Source of the DNA: Zygnema cylindricum | Taxonomy: Eukaryota; Streptophyta; Zygnematophyceae; Zygnematales; Zygnemataceae | Assembly (NCBI GenBank): GCA_037447655.1 | Contig: JBBHKE010002095.1 | Coordinates: 1 to 45,203 of the forward strand | Length of the DNA: 45,203 nucleotides | Direction of reading: 5' to 3' | Shown here: positions 21,771-33,563 of the stretch, piece by piece | Position numbering within the stretch: the first letter of the stretch is position 1 | How the letters are laid out: each line of letters starts with the position of its first letter | Notes under the pieces: model-generated | What the model saw: only the letters and a program-made list of their open reading frames with translations | Told to the model about the DNA's origin: nothing | The model's database searches: none | Made by a program: the position numbers and the translations under genes

Positions 21771-21830
21771 TGGCGGCTTTTGTTTACGGACATTGGCGAT
21801 AAAATATACACCATTGGAACACCAGGAAAA

Positions 21831-22052
21831 CTACAACGTGTATCGCTATTAGTTTTTAACAATTTGTTCGCCATTTAAAAATATTTTCTCCGTACACCAT
21901 TGTTTAATATTCAATTTGAGACCGTCAATCGGAAGCATAGAATATAAACTTTCAATCGCAAACGTCAAACTTAAAACGCGACATGCGTGTACAGAGAAAA
22001 GATGTTAAAGAGACAAAAAACACATTAACACTAATAACGATTCACGTTGTAG
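21831..22052. repeat. MITE copy, CTACACCGTG family (best complete copy)
   Basis: 222 bp. The left tip CTACAACGTGTATCGCTATT and right tip CTAATAACGATTCACGTTG then TAG are inverted repeats with two to three mismatches. The interior matches 21010-21232 and 18024-18210. There is no coding capacity. Confidence 0.8.
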
Positions 22053-22079
22053 TACGAATAATTTTCACTAAAAAAGAAA

Positions 22080-23203
22080 GGGAATGATCATGATAGTGAC
22101 TGTTTTGGTTTCGCACAGTCACTTACGTCATTTTGTAAAAAACTGTACGTTTGAAGTACATATTGGTACAAATAAAGCACCGTTGAGTACAAATTTGACG
22201 GTGAATCGCTTGGACAATTTTGACTTTCAAAATATTGTATCAACCGCTTAAAATTTTGCCGCGCTTTTGAACGTCGACCGTCATAATAAAATTAGAAATT
22301 CACACGGCAGGCGAACGCTTACGGTAACAAAACTGCGGTAACCACATATAAATAAAAGTGTTATAGGCAGTCATTTTTTGCCGTTACATGAGCCCCACGG
22401 TGAGAGCACTTAGCCGCAACATTTCCTCAAAATCGACCAACTTGAAATTCGTACAAATAAATACCGTCGTACAAATGAATACCGCTCGCACCAAACCGAA
22501 CCGACACAAAAGTACAGTACCGAACGAAAAAAAACATAGTTGACGCGAACTGAACAAAACATTTGACGACGCGATTTCGGCCGACGCCGATTCACCCAAT
22601 ATCTTAACATTTCGCTGTCAATGTAAAAATGTTGATTTCATAGATACTGTGGCTCGATTTCGTCGCGCATGACGACGCGCATTTTTTTCATTTAATTTCA
22701 ATTTATATTTCTACGCGTTCGTTTTATTATAGAGTACAAAGTTTATTTTGTTTCGTGCGTTTTAGTAATTCCGTACAAGACTAATGGTACTTCAGTGTAA
22801 AGAGGTTTCGTTTCACTTTGCGTTTAAGTCGAATGTAACGCTTAGACGATTAATTTCATTTTTGCGGGCTAAGTGCTCTCACCGTGGGGCTCATGTAACG
22901 ACAAAAAGTGATTGTCTGCAACACTTTTAATTACATGTGGTTACCGCAGTTTTGTTTCAGTAAACGTTCGCCGGCCGTGTGGATTTTTAATTTTATTATG
23001 ACGGTCGACGTTCGCAAGCGCGACAAAATTTTACGCGGTTGACACAATATTTTGAAAGTCAAAATTGTCCAAGCGATTGATCGTCAAATTTGTACTCAAC
23101 GGTGACTTATTTGTACCAATGTGTACTTCAATCGTACATTTTTTGCCAAAATGACCTAAGTGACTGTGCGCAACCAAAACAGTCACCGTCATGATCAATT
23201 CCC
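22080..23203. mobile_element. Foldback DNA transposon with ~340-bp inverted arms (MULE- or hAT-like)
   Basis: The left arm 22080-22418 and right arm 22863-23203 are reverse complements with scattered differences; the tips are GGGAATGATCATGATAG and TCATGATCAATTCCC. An 8-bp direct repeat, AAAAGAAA, flanks it exactly (22072-22079 and 23204-23211); shifting by one base gives a 9-bp reading. The 440-bp middle has no protein-coding frame, so the element is non-autonomous. Long arms with 8-9 bp duplications suggest Mutator-like, but hAT also gives 8 bp. A diverged single arm lies at 43255-43528. Confidence 0.8.
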
Positions 23204-23211
23204 AAAAGAAA

Positions 23212-23576
23212 GTTTCACCGCTAAATTAAACTACATGGGCACATACCTTCGCCGAGTACCGCGATTCTCAACTCTTTCGTTGGACGACATCATCAGTCGA
23301 TTCACTTTATCATCGTTTCAGTTGTCGATTCGATTTGTCAACGTATCGGCGGTCATTAGTTGTCGATTTGCTTTGAAAACCATCGGCCCTCTATTCAGTT
23401 TGTCAAGGCATCGATCATCGATTTCCATTGTCATGATTTCTCCGTTCCATAATCGAGCCAATGGGAAGATCAATTTCGGTACGTAACCGCGATGTTCTAT
23501 GTAGCCGAAGAACTGAATCCATGGAACATTGGAACGTCACCCCCATACTGTACGCGTATTATAATATAAAGTACGA
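23212..23576. other. Intergenic, no feature recognised
   Basis: A 108-codon + frame (23160-23486) begins inside the foldback arm and has no family resemblance. Repeated GATTC/TCGATT words occur. No gene is supported. Confidence 0.35.
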
Positions 23577-24134
23577 GTACACCGTCAATCGCGATTAGAG
23601 TACATAACGCCAATTTGGTTCCTTTAAAAAACAAAAAAAAAACCGAAATACAATCCATAATTATATTTTTTCCATTATTATAATTTGGTTTTTTTTCAAT
23701 TAGCGTTAATAATGGAAGTACACTGCCATGGAAATAGTGTTGCGTACGGACAGGATATTTCCGTACGAAATGGTACTTTTTGAATTACAAAGGCATAAAA
23801 AGACACTTAACATTATTGCGCACACATGTGAATGTGCACTGGAAGAAAGAGATACAAACTCGTCGATAAAAATCACGTTCTCATATGTTCGTCAATCGAC
23901 CGTGTGAACAGCGCGACAGGGTACGAATTGTCAGATTTTGTACGGGTACACAGATTATTGTAGACATCAAAAGGGCGGGTATTTATTATTCAGGACAACC
24001 CAAATAACAGTTAGGGATTAATTAGTATATATATATATATTTTTTTTAAAAAAAAAATCCCGATTAGTGTTAATAACACTAAATTTTTTTTTACGCTATT
24101 TATTCCTTTACTCTAATAGCGATTAACGGTGTAC
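23577..24134. repeat. Longer inverted-repeat element with CTACACCGTG-family tips
   Basis: The left tip GTACACCGTCAATCGCGATT then AGAG and right tip CTCTAATAGCGATTAACGGT then GTAC are inverted repeats 558 bp apart. The interior differs from the 222-bp copies, so this may be a larger relative. It includes a (TA)n/poly-T run near 24007-24045. Confidence 0.55.
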
Positions 24135-24255
24135 CTGATATTGGTGATGTCAATGGTCTCCAAAACCAAACGTTAATGTTGTGTATCGGGTTCAAATTTA
24201 TCGCGATAAATTCAATATTCGATATCTCGAATATCAAACGGTCAAAGGGCTCGAT

Positions 24256-24355
24256 ATGGTACGGGAAATAGTACGGATATTGTACGGAGACCGTATAATA
24301 TATCGTAAGGTCCTATGGTACGGTAAATAGTACGGATATCGTACGGATACCGAAC
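24256..24355. repeat. Tandem GTACGG repeat
   Basis: Two copies of a ~58-bp unit containing ATGGTACGGKAAATAGTACG and a following GTACGGA box, inside the left half of the split inverted-repeat element. Confidence 0.6.
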
Positions 24356-25359
24356 AAAAGGTCCACCCCCTCCCTCTCATGTGGGGCACCCTCAGTTGGG
24401 GGGGGGGGGTGGCTTTCGAAAAAATTGACCTAGCGTCAACTTCGATATATAACGGTATAAATATGCCAATATATCGCGATATTGAGATTCTCGATATAAT
24501 GGAGCGATATATCGATTATCGAGTACCCAAAATTAGGTACATAGTGAATATCAGCAAGGAGTCTTTGATGCACGACACTAATGATATCTATTAAGTCATA
24601 GCCCACTCCGACTAAAATTTATTGTCAAATTTTATTGATAATCTGGTACGTACTTTTTGTCCACTCGTTCTTATAAGGTGTTGCCTTTTGTCCCATACGA
24701 CTACGTCCTCGAGGATCATATTTTTTGTTTCCAAGTATACCAATAGAAACATCCAAAGTGCGAAAAGTATTTTCTTAAGGGTTATCGAGGAGATTATTCA
24801 GACATTGGATAGAAAGAGCTTTTGCTTCGAAAACTCAAAATCAGACGGTCGAAATTGTCGCCTATAAAATTGAAGTATATTTTCAAATTTACAGTAAATA
24901 TGTTTTGAAATAAAAAATAAAAAAATAGTACGACTTAATACGAAATGGTACGTTTTTTAGTAAACAACCTCGTTTTTTGCTTGATCGAGTCCCACCCTTA
25001 TCTACGTCTAAACAAAAACATACGTGGTGTCATTTGTAATAAAACGCATAGGTGACAGCCGTCTTGGTGGCACGACTTGATGGAGAAGTTATTAAAATAC
25101 TACTCATAGTAAACATGTCTGTACGATTATTGAAACGCTTGATGGAAAAGAGCCTTAACAACGACTACAGAAAACCTCGCGAACATGTTATCACATGGTC
25201 AAAAGTTAGCTATGCAAACGAAGATATAGCAGTTGGTAAAGTCGTGTTTTGTATCAAAGGCCCCTTGCCGATATTCGAAATGTATTAAATGTTGGGTACC
25301 CGATAATCGATACATCACTTAAAAACATAAAAGATACCACTTCCCCTCCTCCTCCTCTT
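24356..25359. other. Inner left half of the split inverted-repeat element; no gene recognised
   Basis: It has a G-run at 24400-24412 facing the C/G-rich stretch at 42805-42858 on the other side of the Gypsy insertion. A + frame at 25052-25288 is open for 78 codons but resembles no transposase I know. A C/T-rich run (25342-25359) borders the Gypsy LTR. Confidence 0.35.
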
Positions 25360-26329
25360 TGTAACAAGATCTCTTACCTCTCAGAAAATCCCATTACTAC
25401 AAACAATCCCAACCACACATTCCACACAATGGAAAATACACATCCACATTGGACCAACACTCACATAAGGATAAACTTTAAATTAGAAGAAGCTTTTGTC
25501 CACATAACATTAGCTTGGTCTCTTGCCCTCGTGGCTCAACCCTTCTTATTAAAGTGTTTTCCACTACTCTCCACTCTTAATAAATTTTTCTCTTAACTAC
25601 TAAAACACTATTTAGTTAGTAAGAGATTTCAATGCAAAAATGCCTTTTCTCCAATTTGGTATTAATCGCTCGAAACCAAGATCAACCGGAATTTCCACAA
25701 ACTTTTCCAAAGGAAAAGATGTCTGCTCTCCTCTTACACTTCACTATTTATCCATCATCGCCCTGGACTAGCCAAGCCAGAGTCAACGCTCTGTTTTAAA
25801 AGACTTTTACTTGGGCCAATCATTGATCAGCAAGGACTCAGACAAATCAATGTAAAAACGTGCGAAATCTCTTGCTAACTACTTAGCACTTTACTAACCA
25901 ATCAAACATTACGTTTCCTTACGTAACATTTACGTGCAAAAGTGCGTGCCAAACGAAGCGCGACTTCGCACGATCGTGCGTGACAAATTTCGCACGCGAA
26001 ACTTCCTACGGAATTCCCATAAGTGACAGTGACGTTTCGTACTAAAATTTGTACGAAACGAACCACCGTGCATACTAAACGTTTCATTAGAACTTTATGA
26101 ACCATACATGCGTAATTTCGGTACAAATTTGACCCTTAACGAGTTTCAATGATACCCACTTGTTATTTAGACCCCACGCTATCACCTAAATTCACCCATC
26201 GCTATAACTTTTAAAATATAACTCCAAATAGCGTGATTCTTTCGCGGACGTCTACCAAATTTAGTACTTTATAATCATAACACCTAACTACCCCTTTATA
26301 AACAAGTTCAATCCGTTGTTACTGTTACA
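25360..26329 (-). repeat. Gypsy 3' LTR
   Basis: A 970-bp direct repeat of 41859-42805, bounded by TGTAACA and TGTTACA, so the tips are TG...CA with a 7-bp inverted repeat. A few indels separate the two copies, including extra sequence near 25783-25805. Confidence 0.9.
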
Positions 26330-26802
26330 TCATCCTCTCCTTATTTTTAACAGACCTTAGTTAAAACACCTTAAATTCTAAAGACGGGACTTCTATATTA
26401 TTATCCCTCCAATACCTCTGTAAAAACTCAAAAATTTTATCTTCTAAAGTCAACTCATCCTCAGGCCTTCCTAAATAATGCACTTACCCGAATATAGTAT
26501 CGCCGACGTTGAACGGTTGACCAACCCAATCTATTACCTATCTGTGGACTTCAAGTTTTATAATTATAGAGGGATCGAATTCTAATTCTCCTTCAGTTGG
26601 TCGAAGATTCGCTGGTTTCAATTGGCAGATGTGTATCACTGAATGATTTTTTGTTGAAGGCGGAAAGTCCAATTCGGGAGCAACTGACGATATACCTCGA
26701 TAACAGTAAATGGTCCAATGTAATTAGGAGCAAATTTCCCCGTAGGATCCGATTGTCCCTCGATCTTGCACGTGTAATGAGTTGTAGAAAGCCAAACCTT
26801 GT
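26330..26802 (-). pseudogene. Gypsy integrase C-terminus and 3' non-coding region
   Basis: Translating the minus strand from 26802 gives GDKVWLSTTHY, then KFAPNYIGPFTVIEV, the GPY/F-type module at the end of Gypsy integrases. The rest of the integrase lies on the far side of the Copia insertion, at 36890-37700. Coding resemblance ends at about 26636; the remainder to the LTR is untranslated. Confidence 0.75.
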
Positions 26803-26806
26803 CACC

Positions 26807-27707
26807 TGTGCGTAACACCCTGAAATTCTGTGGTCTCCATTGACCCACAAAATGAACAGCCTATGTAAAGCCTCTAGGATAATATTTGCCCCTTCCACTT
26901 TCCCACTGAATAAGTGCCGCCCAGGCATACAAATATTGTGACGACCCTCACCCCTGTGAAGACAAGACTCCCTTGAGTTAAACGCAAAAAAAATCACTGA
27001 ATTTGCTCCCCTGAGCAGTAAGTTATGGCTGGTCAAAGATGACCTTTATAGTTACAAGCTCTCTTAGAGAGAGGTACCTAAATCTCACTAAGTCTTGGTC
27101 TGCCTACTCACGACTACCTACTACTAAACCCTAGTCCAATAGGAACACTATATAGTACAAGAAGGTACAATAGGAGATGTACTTATTGTACGGCCATTGT
27201 AGGACATGGTTTACAAGGTGACACCTGTGAAATCGGGAGCCATGGTTCCTCCTCCCATCTTCTCCGGTATCAAATAATGTGGCGCCACGTGACACCGCGT
27301 GACACTATCTCCAAATGACACCTAAAGCTCAATTTGCATGGCGGCTACAATGCCGACCGTCCGATCAAAACATATTTTACATGGTTCAGATTTGCGTACA
27401 TGCATGAATTGCTTCTTTTCGTTAGTCTGTTGTTAATTAGCTGTCGCGTTAATGTTTATATATTTTAAAAGCCCAACACGTGTATCGTTTCGTAGCGCCT
27501 TAATGGTTAAGGCCCTCAGCTATAGAGAATCCAGATGTAGCAGGTTCAAATCTAGACCTAGGCAACATTTTAGTAAAATATCCTCTACCTCAAAATTTGC
27601 CACTTTCTAAATATGGCGGCAACTATGGCGCGCCTTTGATCCTCACTCTCTTTCTTTAAAGCAAAACTAAAATTAAGAAGTGAACTATTAATTACCTCTT
27701 TTCAACA
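26807..27707 (-). repeat. Copia-1 3' LTR
   Basis: A direct repeat of 35969-36870 with few differences by eye. A minus-strand polypurine tract (AATTAAGGGGAG) lies immediately inside at 27708-27719, just after the RNase H stop. A tRNA-like segment is inside, listed separately. Confidence 0.9.
27491..27562 (+). ncRNA. tRNA-like segment in Copia-1 3' LTR
   Basis: TAGCGCCTTAATGGTTAAGG resembles a D-arm/A-box, and GCAGGTTCAAATCTAGACC downstream resembles a T-arm/B-box (GGTTCRANYCY), spaced as in a tRNA. The acceptor stem is poor, so this looks like a tRNA or SINE relic, not a working tRNA gene. An identical arrangement is in the other LTR. Confidence 0.4.
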
Positions 27708-27720
27708 CTCCCCTTAATTC

Positions 27721-28254
27721 CTAGTCACTTTTCAATTTTAATCCACAATTTTCTCTGCAATAAATCAACTTAGGGAAAGGCACTGGTTTTGTCATCATGT
27801 CTGCAATCATTTCTCTATCAGTTTTATGAACCAGTTTAATAATTTTTTTTTCTACCTTCTCTTTGACAAAGATTAGTCTAATATCCATATGCTTAGCTTT
27901 GAAGTGATGTTTTAGATTAGTTGCAATAGAGATGGCAGCTTGATTATCAAAAAAAACATTTTGAGTTCCAAACTTCATGAACCCAAGTTCTTCAAGAAGA
28001 TATTCAACCCACATTAATCCTTCGGTGGCAGCACAGAAAGCCATGTATTCAGCCTCCATAGTGGACTGGGCAACTACTTTTTGTTGCTTGCTACTCCAAC
28101 AACATGCACCAGATCCAATTTGCAACACATATCCAGTTGTACACCTCCTTAAAAACACATCTCCATAACTGGCATCACTCCAAGTTGTGATGTTAGTGTG
28201 CTCCCCTCCCAAATGCAACCATAATTCCCTTGTCCCCACCATATACCTCATCAC
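27721..28254 (-). pseudogene. Copia-1 RNase H
   Basis: 177 codons in the Copia RNase H style: TWSDASYGD, the GYVLQIGSGACCWSSKQQ strand, STMEAEYMA, and FFDNQAAI, giving the D-E-D catalytic pattern. It is in the same frame as the upstream reverse transcriptase, cut from it only by a TAG near 28270. Its stop sits next to the polypurine tract. Confidence 0.9.
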
Positions 28255-28269
28255 ACTTTTGGCAGCCTC

Positions 28270-30012
28270 CTAGTCTCTCTTTCTTGGTTCATTTATACTT
28301 TTACTAAAGACTCCTATAGCTGCAGCTATATCCGGACGGGTACAGTTCATAAAATAAATTAAACTGCCTACAATTTGCCGATAAGGGATATTTTCCATAA
28401 ATTTTCTTTCTATCTCGTCCATCTCATCATTAATGATGAATATTCCTCCCTCTTCACTCCCCTCACTCACTTTTTTCAAATCCATGGGAGTAGTACATTC
28501 GTTTGCTTTCTCCATTTGAAATTTTTCTAGCATATTACCGATTGCTTCTTTTTGAGTGAGTCTTATAATTCTATTCCCTCTATCTCTCTCCATCTGAATT
28601 CCCAAAATGTACTTTGCTTCGCCAAGATCTTTCATATCAAAACTGCTTCTAAGATCCCGTTTTAGTTTGTTAATTTTATCTAAAGACTTGCTTAAGACCA
28701 ACAAATCATCCACATAAATAGCAATAAATATCACTCCATTCTCATCCTCAAATAAATATATAGAGTGATCTGAACTAATTCTGATATACCCCAAACCGGT
28801 CAGAAATTCGTCGAGCTTTATATTCCACTGTCGCGGGGCTTGCTTAAGCCCATAGAGTGATTTTATCAGTTTGCAAACTTTGTTTTTTTCCCCACTTTCC
28901 ACGAATCCTTCCGGTTGCCTCATGTAAATTTCTTCTTCCAACTCTCCGTGCAAAAAGGCAGTTTTAATATCCATCTGGTGGATTTCCATATCCTCCGCTG
29001 CGGCTATACTTAAAAGGATTCTAACAGAAGGAAATCTGACTACAGGTGCAAAGGTTTCTTCGTAGTCTATCCCCTCTTTCTGAGTATATCCTTTTGCAAC
29101 TAACGTAGCTTTGTACCTCTCAATGGTATTATCTAGGTTTAATTTAAGTTTAAAAACCCACTTACATCCGATCGGTTTTCGGTCCAGTGGACAATCTACC
29201 AACTCCCATGTATTGGCTTCCATGATAGAGGCCATTTCTTCATTCATAGCTGTGATCCACCGTCTATATTCTAGAGTGTTTATGGCCTCTAAGTATGTTT
29301 GAGGTTCATCTGGGTGAGACATCTTTGTGAGTTGCTTATTTACTTGTCTTTCTTGAAGTCGTTTACTACTTCTTCTTCCCCCTTCAAAATCGGACGTCGA
29401 TATGGAAGGCATCCTTGGGTTTCGTTTAGGGAGATTTTCAGCTCCCCTATCTTCCCATTCTGGTGTCTCATGAAGTTCCTCATCGGTTTCCACTTCGTAT
29501 TGTGGTGTTGCCTCAGATGTTATCCTTTCCTCCTTCTCCTTTGGTAGATCTACAGATTTTTCTTTTTCTCCCTCTTCCTTCTCTTCATTTTCAAAGTCAA
29601 AGTCAGAAAACTGATCCGTTTCAAATCTGATTTTGACTTCTTTATTATATTTGAATGGATCAATGGACTTCTTTTCATTCATCACCACTATGTGTTTTAC
29701 CAAAATTATATCTTTCTTTTTCAAGTCATACACTCGGTATCCTTTTGTGCTCTCATCATATCCTACAAGATATCCTGGCTTCCCTCTCCCCTCTAACTTC
29801 CATTTAGTCTTATCGGAATCCAAACTATAGACTTGACTTCCGAACACTCTCAAACTAGTCAAATCAGGCTTTCTCCCTGTCCACCCCTCATACGGAGTTT
29901 CCTCCTTATTTGTTGAAGTTAGGACTCTATTTTTGCTGAAATTTGCATAGTTCATAGACTCCGCCCAAAACTGCAACCCTATCCTCTTATCAGTTAACAT
30001 ACTTTTGGACAT
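28270..30012 (-). pseudogene. Copia-1 integrase C-terminus and reverse transcriptase
   Basis: 580 codons of pol. The N-terminal part reads like the end of Copia integrase (FWAESMNYANF, TPYEGWTGRKPDL, RVFGSQVY), followed by an acidic linker. The reverse transcriptase follows: WELVDCPLDRKPIGCKWVFK, QMDIKTAFLHGELEEEIYM, LYGLKQAPRQW and the catalytic YVDD in IAIYVDDLLVLS. An in-frame TAG at 28270-28272 separates it from RNase H. The upstream integrase core has stops. Confidence 0.92.
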
Positions 30013-30337
30013 ATCTCCTAAAAGTTCTATTCACTCTTTGTGCTACTCCATTTTGTTCCGAATCATAGGGAACAGTTTTCTCATGATGAATTCCTTATTC
30101 TTTAAAATATTGTTCAAATTTCCTTGAGGTGTATTCTTTCCCATTATCACTTCTTATCTCTTTTATTGAGGTTTCATGTAGCTTTTCACTCTATACTTTA
30201 TTCTCTTTGAAACAACTTAATACCTATGACTTATGTCAGAGAAAGTATACCTTCGTGTATCTAGACCAATCATCTGTGATGGTTAACATCCATCTCTTCC
30301 CCCCATGTGAAGTGATAGGAAAAAGAGTCAATCGGAA
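30013..30337 (-). pseudogene. Copia-1 integrase core, broken
   Basis: Fragments on the minus strand read KRWMLTITDDWSRYTKVYFL, then IRSDNGKEYTSRKFEQYF, and PYDSEQNGVAQRVNRTF. This covers the central D,D-35-E region, with several stops. The upstream part lies at 34324-34560, beyond the nested Copia-2 fragment. Confidence 0.8.
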
Positions 30338-31017
30338 TGCGCTCACAACTACTTAAATGTCTCAATGCGGAAGCGATATTAAAATGAAAAATGAACGATA
30401 TTAAAATGAAGCGATATCAAACATTACAACACATCAAAAGCGCATAATCCAAGATAGAGAGAAATTAAATACTCAATAATATAAACTCATATTAACTCAA
30501 TCCTTAAACATTACACTTCTCTTAATTCATTCCTCCTTAATTGACTCTTGATTGATTCCTAATTGTTATATAATCTAACTCACACAATGGCTTTTTAACT
30601 TAGCCGTAGAAACAATCTAGAACACTAACTCTAGAAGTGTCTAAATGTAATTAGACGCAAATATGGTACAACGCAAAATGAAACTACTAGAAACCAAACT
30701 GACAGTCATGTACGACAAACTTAACTTACGCGAAACGAAACAACTAGATGTTGCGCGCGAAATAAAACTTCTCGAAGTATTAATCTAGAACTTAACCGAA
30801 ACGAAATCAAATCAAATCTAATCGTGTACGTGTGGAAAGTACACGCACGAAATAAAACATCAAACTATACGAAACAAACCCGAATTCGCAAACCGACGCA
30901 CGGAGTACTAAATGAAACCAAACTAAATACGCGAAGTGACGCGAGACCAAATCTAAACCACACTAAAAACGAACCAACGTAACGTAAATGTAGATTCAAA
31001 AATTGTACGTCCTAACA
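30338..31017 (-). repeat. Copia-2 3' LTR (single)
   Basis: The minus strand begins TGTTAGGACGTACAATTTTT directly after the polypurine tract GAGAGGGGGA (31019-31028), the standard start of a 3' LTR. The outer end is set where Copia-1 homology resumes near 30337 and is approximate. No second copy occurs in the window. Confidence 0.65.
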
Positions 31018-31072
31018 ATCCCCCTCTCAATGTTGAATCTACACAAAATTTTAACCAAACTCAAAATAATCC

Positions 31073-32614
31073 TCACTTAGGCCTTCCTCTCACAAAGACG
31101 TCATACATAGCAGCTTTAGTTAACATGTCAGCTGCTTCTTCCCTCGTTGGTACAAAAATGAACTGAATCTCACCAGCATTTACTAAGTCTCTCACAAAAT
31201 GCCACTGAATCCTAATGTGCTTAGTCCTCTTATGAAACACTGGATTCTTAGCCAATGCAATGCTAGACATACTATCTGAGAATAACCTCATACACTTAAT
31301 GATAATTCCCAACTCACTTAACATCCCTCCTAACCAAATTGAAGCTTTGGCAGCATGGCACGCCGCCATATATTCGGCCTCCATCGAACTCAATGCCACC
31401 GTAGGTTGAAGTCTCGAACTCCGTGAAATCGCACCTCCACATAATACGAAAGCATAACCAGATGTTGACTTTCCCGTGTCGAAGTCTCCACCCCAATCGG
31501 AATCGCAATATCTAAAACAATCTAACTCTGAATCCGCCTTATAAACTAAACCATAACTTAAAGTTCCAACCAAATATCTAAAATTGCTTTTAACACTCTC
31601 CCAGTGACACTTATTAGGTGCTTGACAATACTTACTCACAATACTAAAAGCAGCTGAAATATCTGGTCTAGTTCCAACACTAAGATACATCAAACAACCA
31701 ACTGCTTCTCTATAAGGTACATCAATTGTTGGCTCACTTTCTGCTTTACTCAACTGAACTCTACGATCCAAAGGTGTACTTAAAGGCTTAGCATTCAACA
31801 TAGAGAATCTAGCTAAGACTTCCTTACAATATTGTTCTTGACAAAGTTTCAAAGAACCAAACTCATCTCTTATCACCTCAATACCAAGAATGTACTTAGC
31901 TTCTCCTAAATTTATAACTTTGAAGAATTTACTAAGAAAATATTTCAATTCTTGAATTCTTTCAAGACTATCTGAAATCATAATAAAATCATCAACATAC
32001 ACACTGAAAATAATTTGATCAACTGCATCTCCTTTCACATAAACACCTAAATCTGAAAATGTACGAACAAAACCAAAATCCAAAAGTACCTTATGAAGAC
32101 GAGTATACCAAGTCCTTGGTGCTTTCTTAAGTCCATAGAGATACTTTTTCAACTTCCACACATGTCCAGGTTTGCCCGAAACTCCTTCTGGAATCTTCAT
32201 GTAAACTTCTTCTTCCAATTCTCCATTTAGAAAAGCAGTTTCCACGTCCATTTGGTGGATATGCTTTCTCTTAGCAGCAGCAATCGCAATAATCATCCTT
32301 AAACTATCAAACTTAACCACAGGTGCATATGTTTGTGTATAATCTATACCTTCTTTCTGCTGAAAACCTTTACCAACTAATCTTGCCTTATACTTAATAA
32401 TTTCACCTGATGCACCCGTCTTAGTCTTAAATACCCATTTACAATCAATAGCTTTCTTTCCCTCAGGTAAAACTACTTCTTGAAATGTTCCATTATCAAT
32501 AATAGACTTAAGTTCTTTCTCAAAAGTTGGTTTCCACTTTTCATTCCAATCTCTTGATGCTACAGCTTCTGAATAGGATTTACGATCCCGATTCAGAGGC
32601 TCACTCAGTAATTG
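31073..32614 (-). pseudogene. Copia-2 reverse transcriptase and RNase H
   Basis: The longest uninterrupted part begins at Met 32320 and has 415 codons; the same frame is open upstream to 32614. Motifs: WVFKTKTGASGEIIKYKARL, HQMDVETAFLNGELEEEVYM, LYGLKKAPRTW, the YVDD catalytic box (FSVYVDDFIMIS), then RNase H with CDSDWGGD, SSMEAEYMA and FSDSMSSIALA. The catalytic residues are intact. It belongs to a different Copia lineage from Copia-1. Confidence 0.92.
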
Positions 32615-33563
32615 CTATAAGAAAAACTCTTTTAATCTAACATCTGAAATAAAATTGACCGACTTATCCTTAGCATTCATGTGAAGAGTTAATCTCTTAG
32701 AAGCCTTTCCTTTATTTGCTCGATTACTTCTTCTAACAACAACTTCTTCTTCAACAACATCATCTCTCTCTTCCTTCTCACTTCCAGATGGCAAACTGCA
32801 TTCACTTCTTTGTCTGCTAAGGGATCTTTCATTAGACTTAGAACTTTGACTTCCATTCTGACTTTTCAAGCTTTCGGAATCTGATTGAGAGGATTCAGAT
32901 CTCTTACCAACCTTAACAAATTTCATATTCTTCAATGGAAATTCTTCTTCCTCTTCTTCGTCACTCTCGTCATTAATTTTGAACTCCTCCAAATTGCTCT
33001 CTTCCTCAAAATCCAAACTTTCTTCCTTATCTTTTAAAAACTCCATTGCTTTCGCGAAATCTTCGTGAAACTCCACGTTCCTCGATTCGACAACCGTTCG
33101 AGTAACAGGATTGAAAATCCTCTATTGACTTGAATTTTGACTATACCCAACAAAGATACCCGTCCATGATCTGGGACAGAATTTTCCCGCTCGATATCTT
33201 TTCTCGATATAGACAGTGGCTCGGCATCCCCAAATCCTTAAATGTCGAATAGATGGAATCCTACCACTCCACAATTCTTCAGGCGTCTTATCTCCAGAAA
33301 CCGAAGTTAGTCTTCTATTACAAATATAATTTGTTGTAAGAACAGCTTCTCCCCAAAAAATCACACTATGTTTAGTGCTATGCAACATAGCTCTAACCAT
33401 CTCTTGAAGTGTCCTATTTTTCCTCTCAGCAACTCCATTAGACTCAGGTGAATAGGCAACCGTAAATTGCTGTTTAATCCCTCTTTTCTGACAAAAACTT
33501 TTGAAAGCAACAAATTCTCCTCCATTATCTGATCTAACTGCTTTTAACTTTCTATCTGTTTCT
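32615..33563 (-). pseudogene. Copia-2 integrase and acidic linker
   Basis: The frame continues that of the reverse transcriptase, broken by two single nonsense codons (TAG at 32615-32617 and 33122-33124). Upstream is the integrase core (AVRSDNGGEF, AYSPESNGVAERKNRTLQEM). Next is FWGEAVLTTNYICNRR, TPEELWSGRIPS and WTGIFVGYS, then an Asp/Glu/Ser-rich linker. Homology stops abruptly at 33564, the inversion junction. Confidence 0.88.

Noticed and set aside
22384-22610. Short ORFs within the foldback element
   Set aside because: They cross the arm/middle boundary, lack transposase motifs, and are not preserved in the other arm.
24379-24594. 71-codon ORF rich in Ile, Tyr and Asp
   Set aside because: It is a translation of CGATAT repeats in the split inverted-repeat element.
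27491-27562. A functional tRNA gene
   Set aside because: Acceptor and anticodon stems pair poorly by eye and it sits within an LTR; kept only as a tRNA-like segment.
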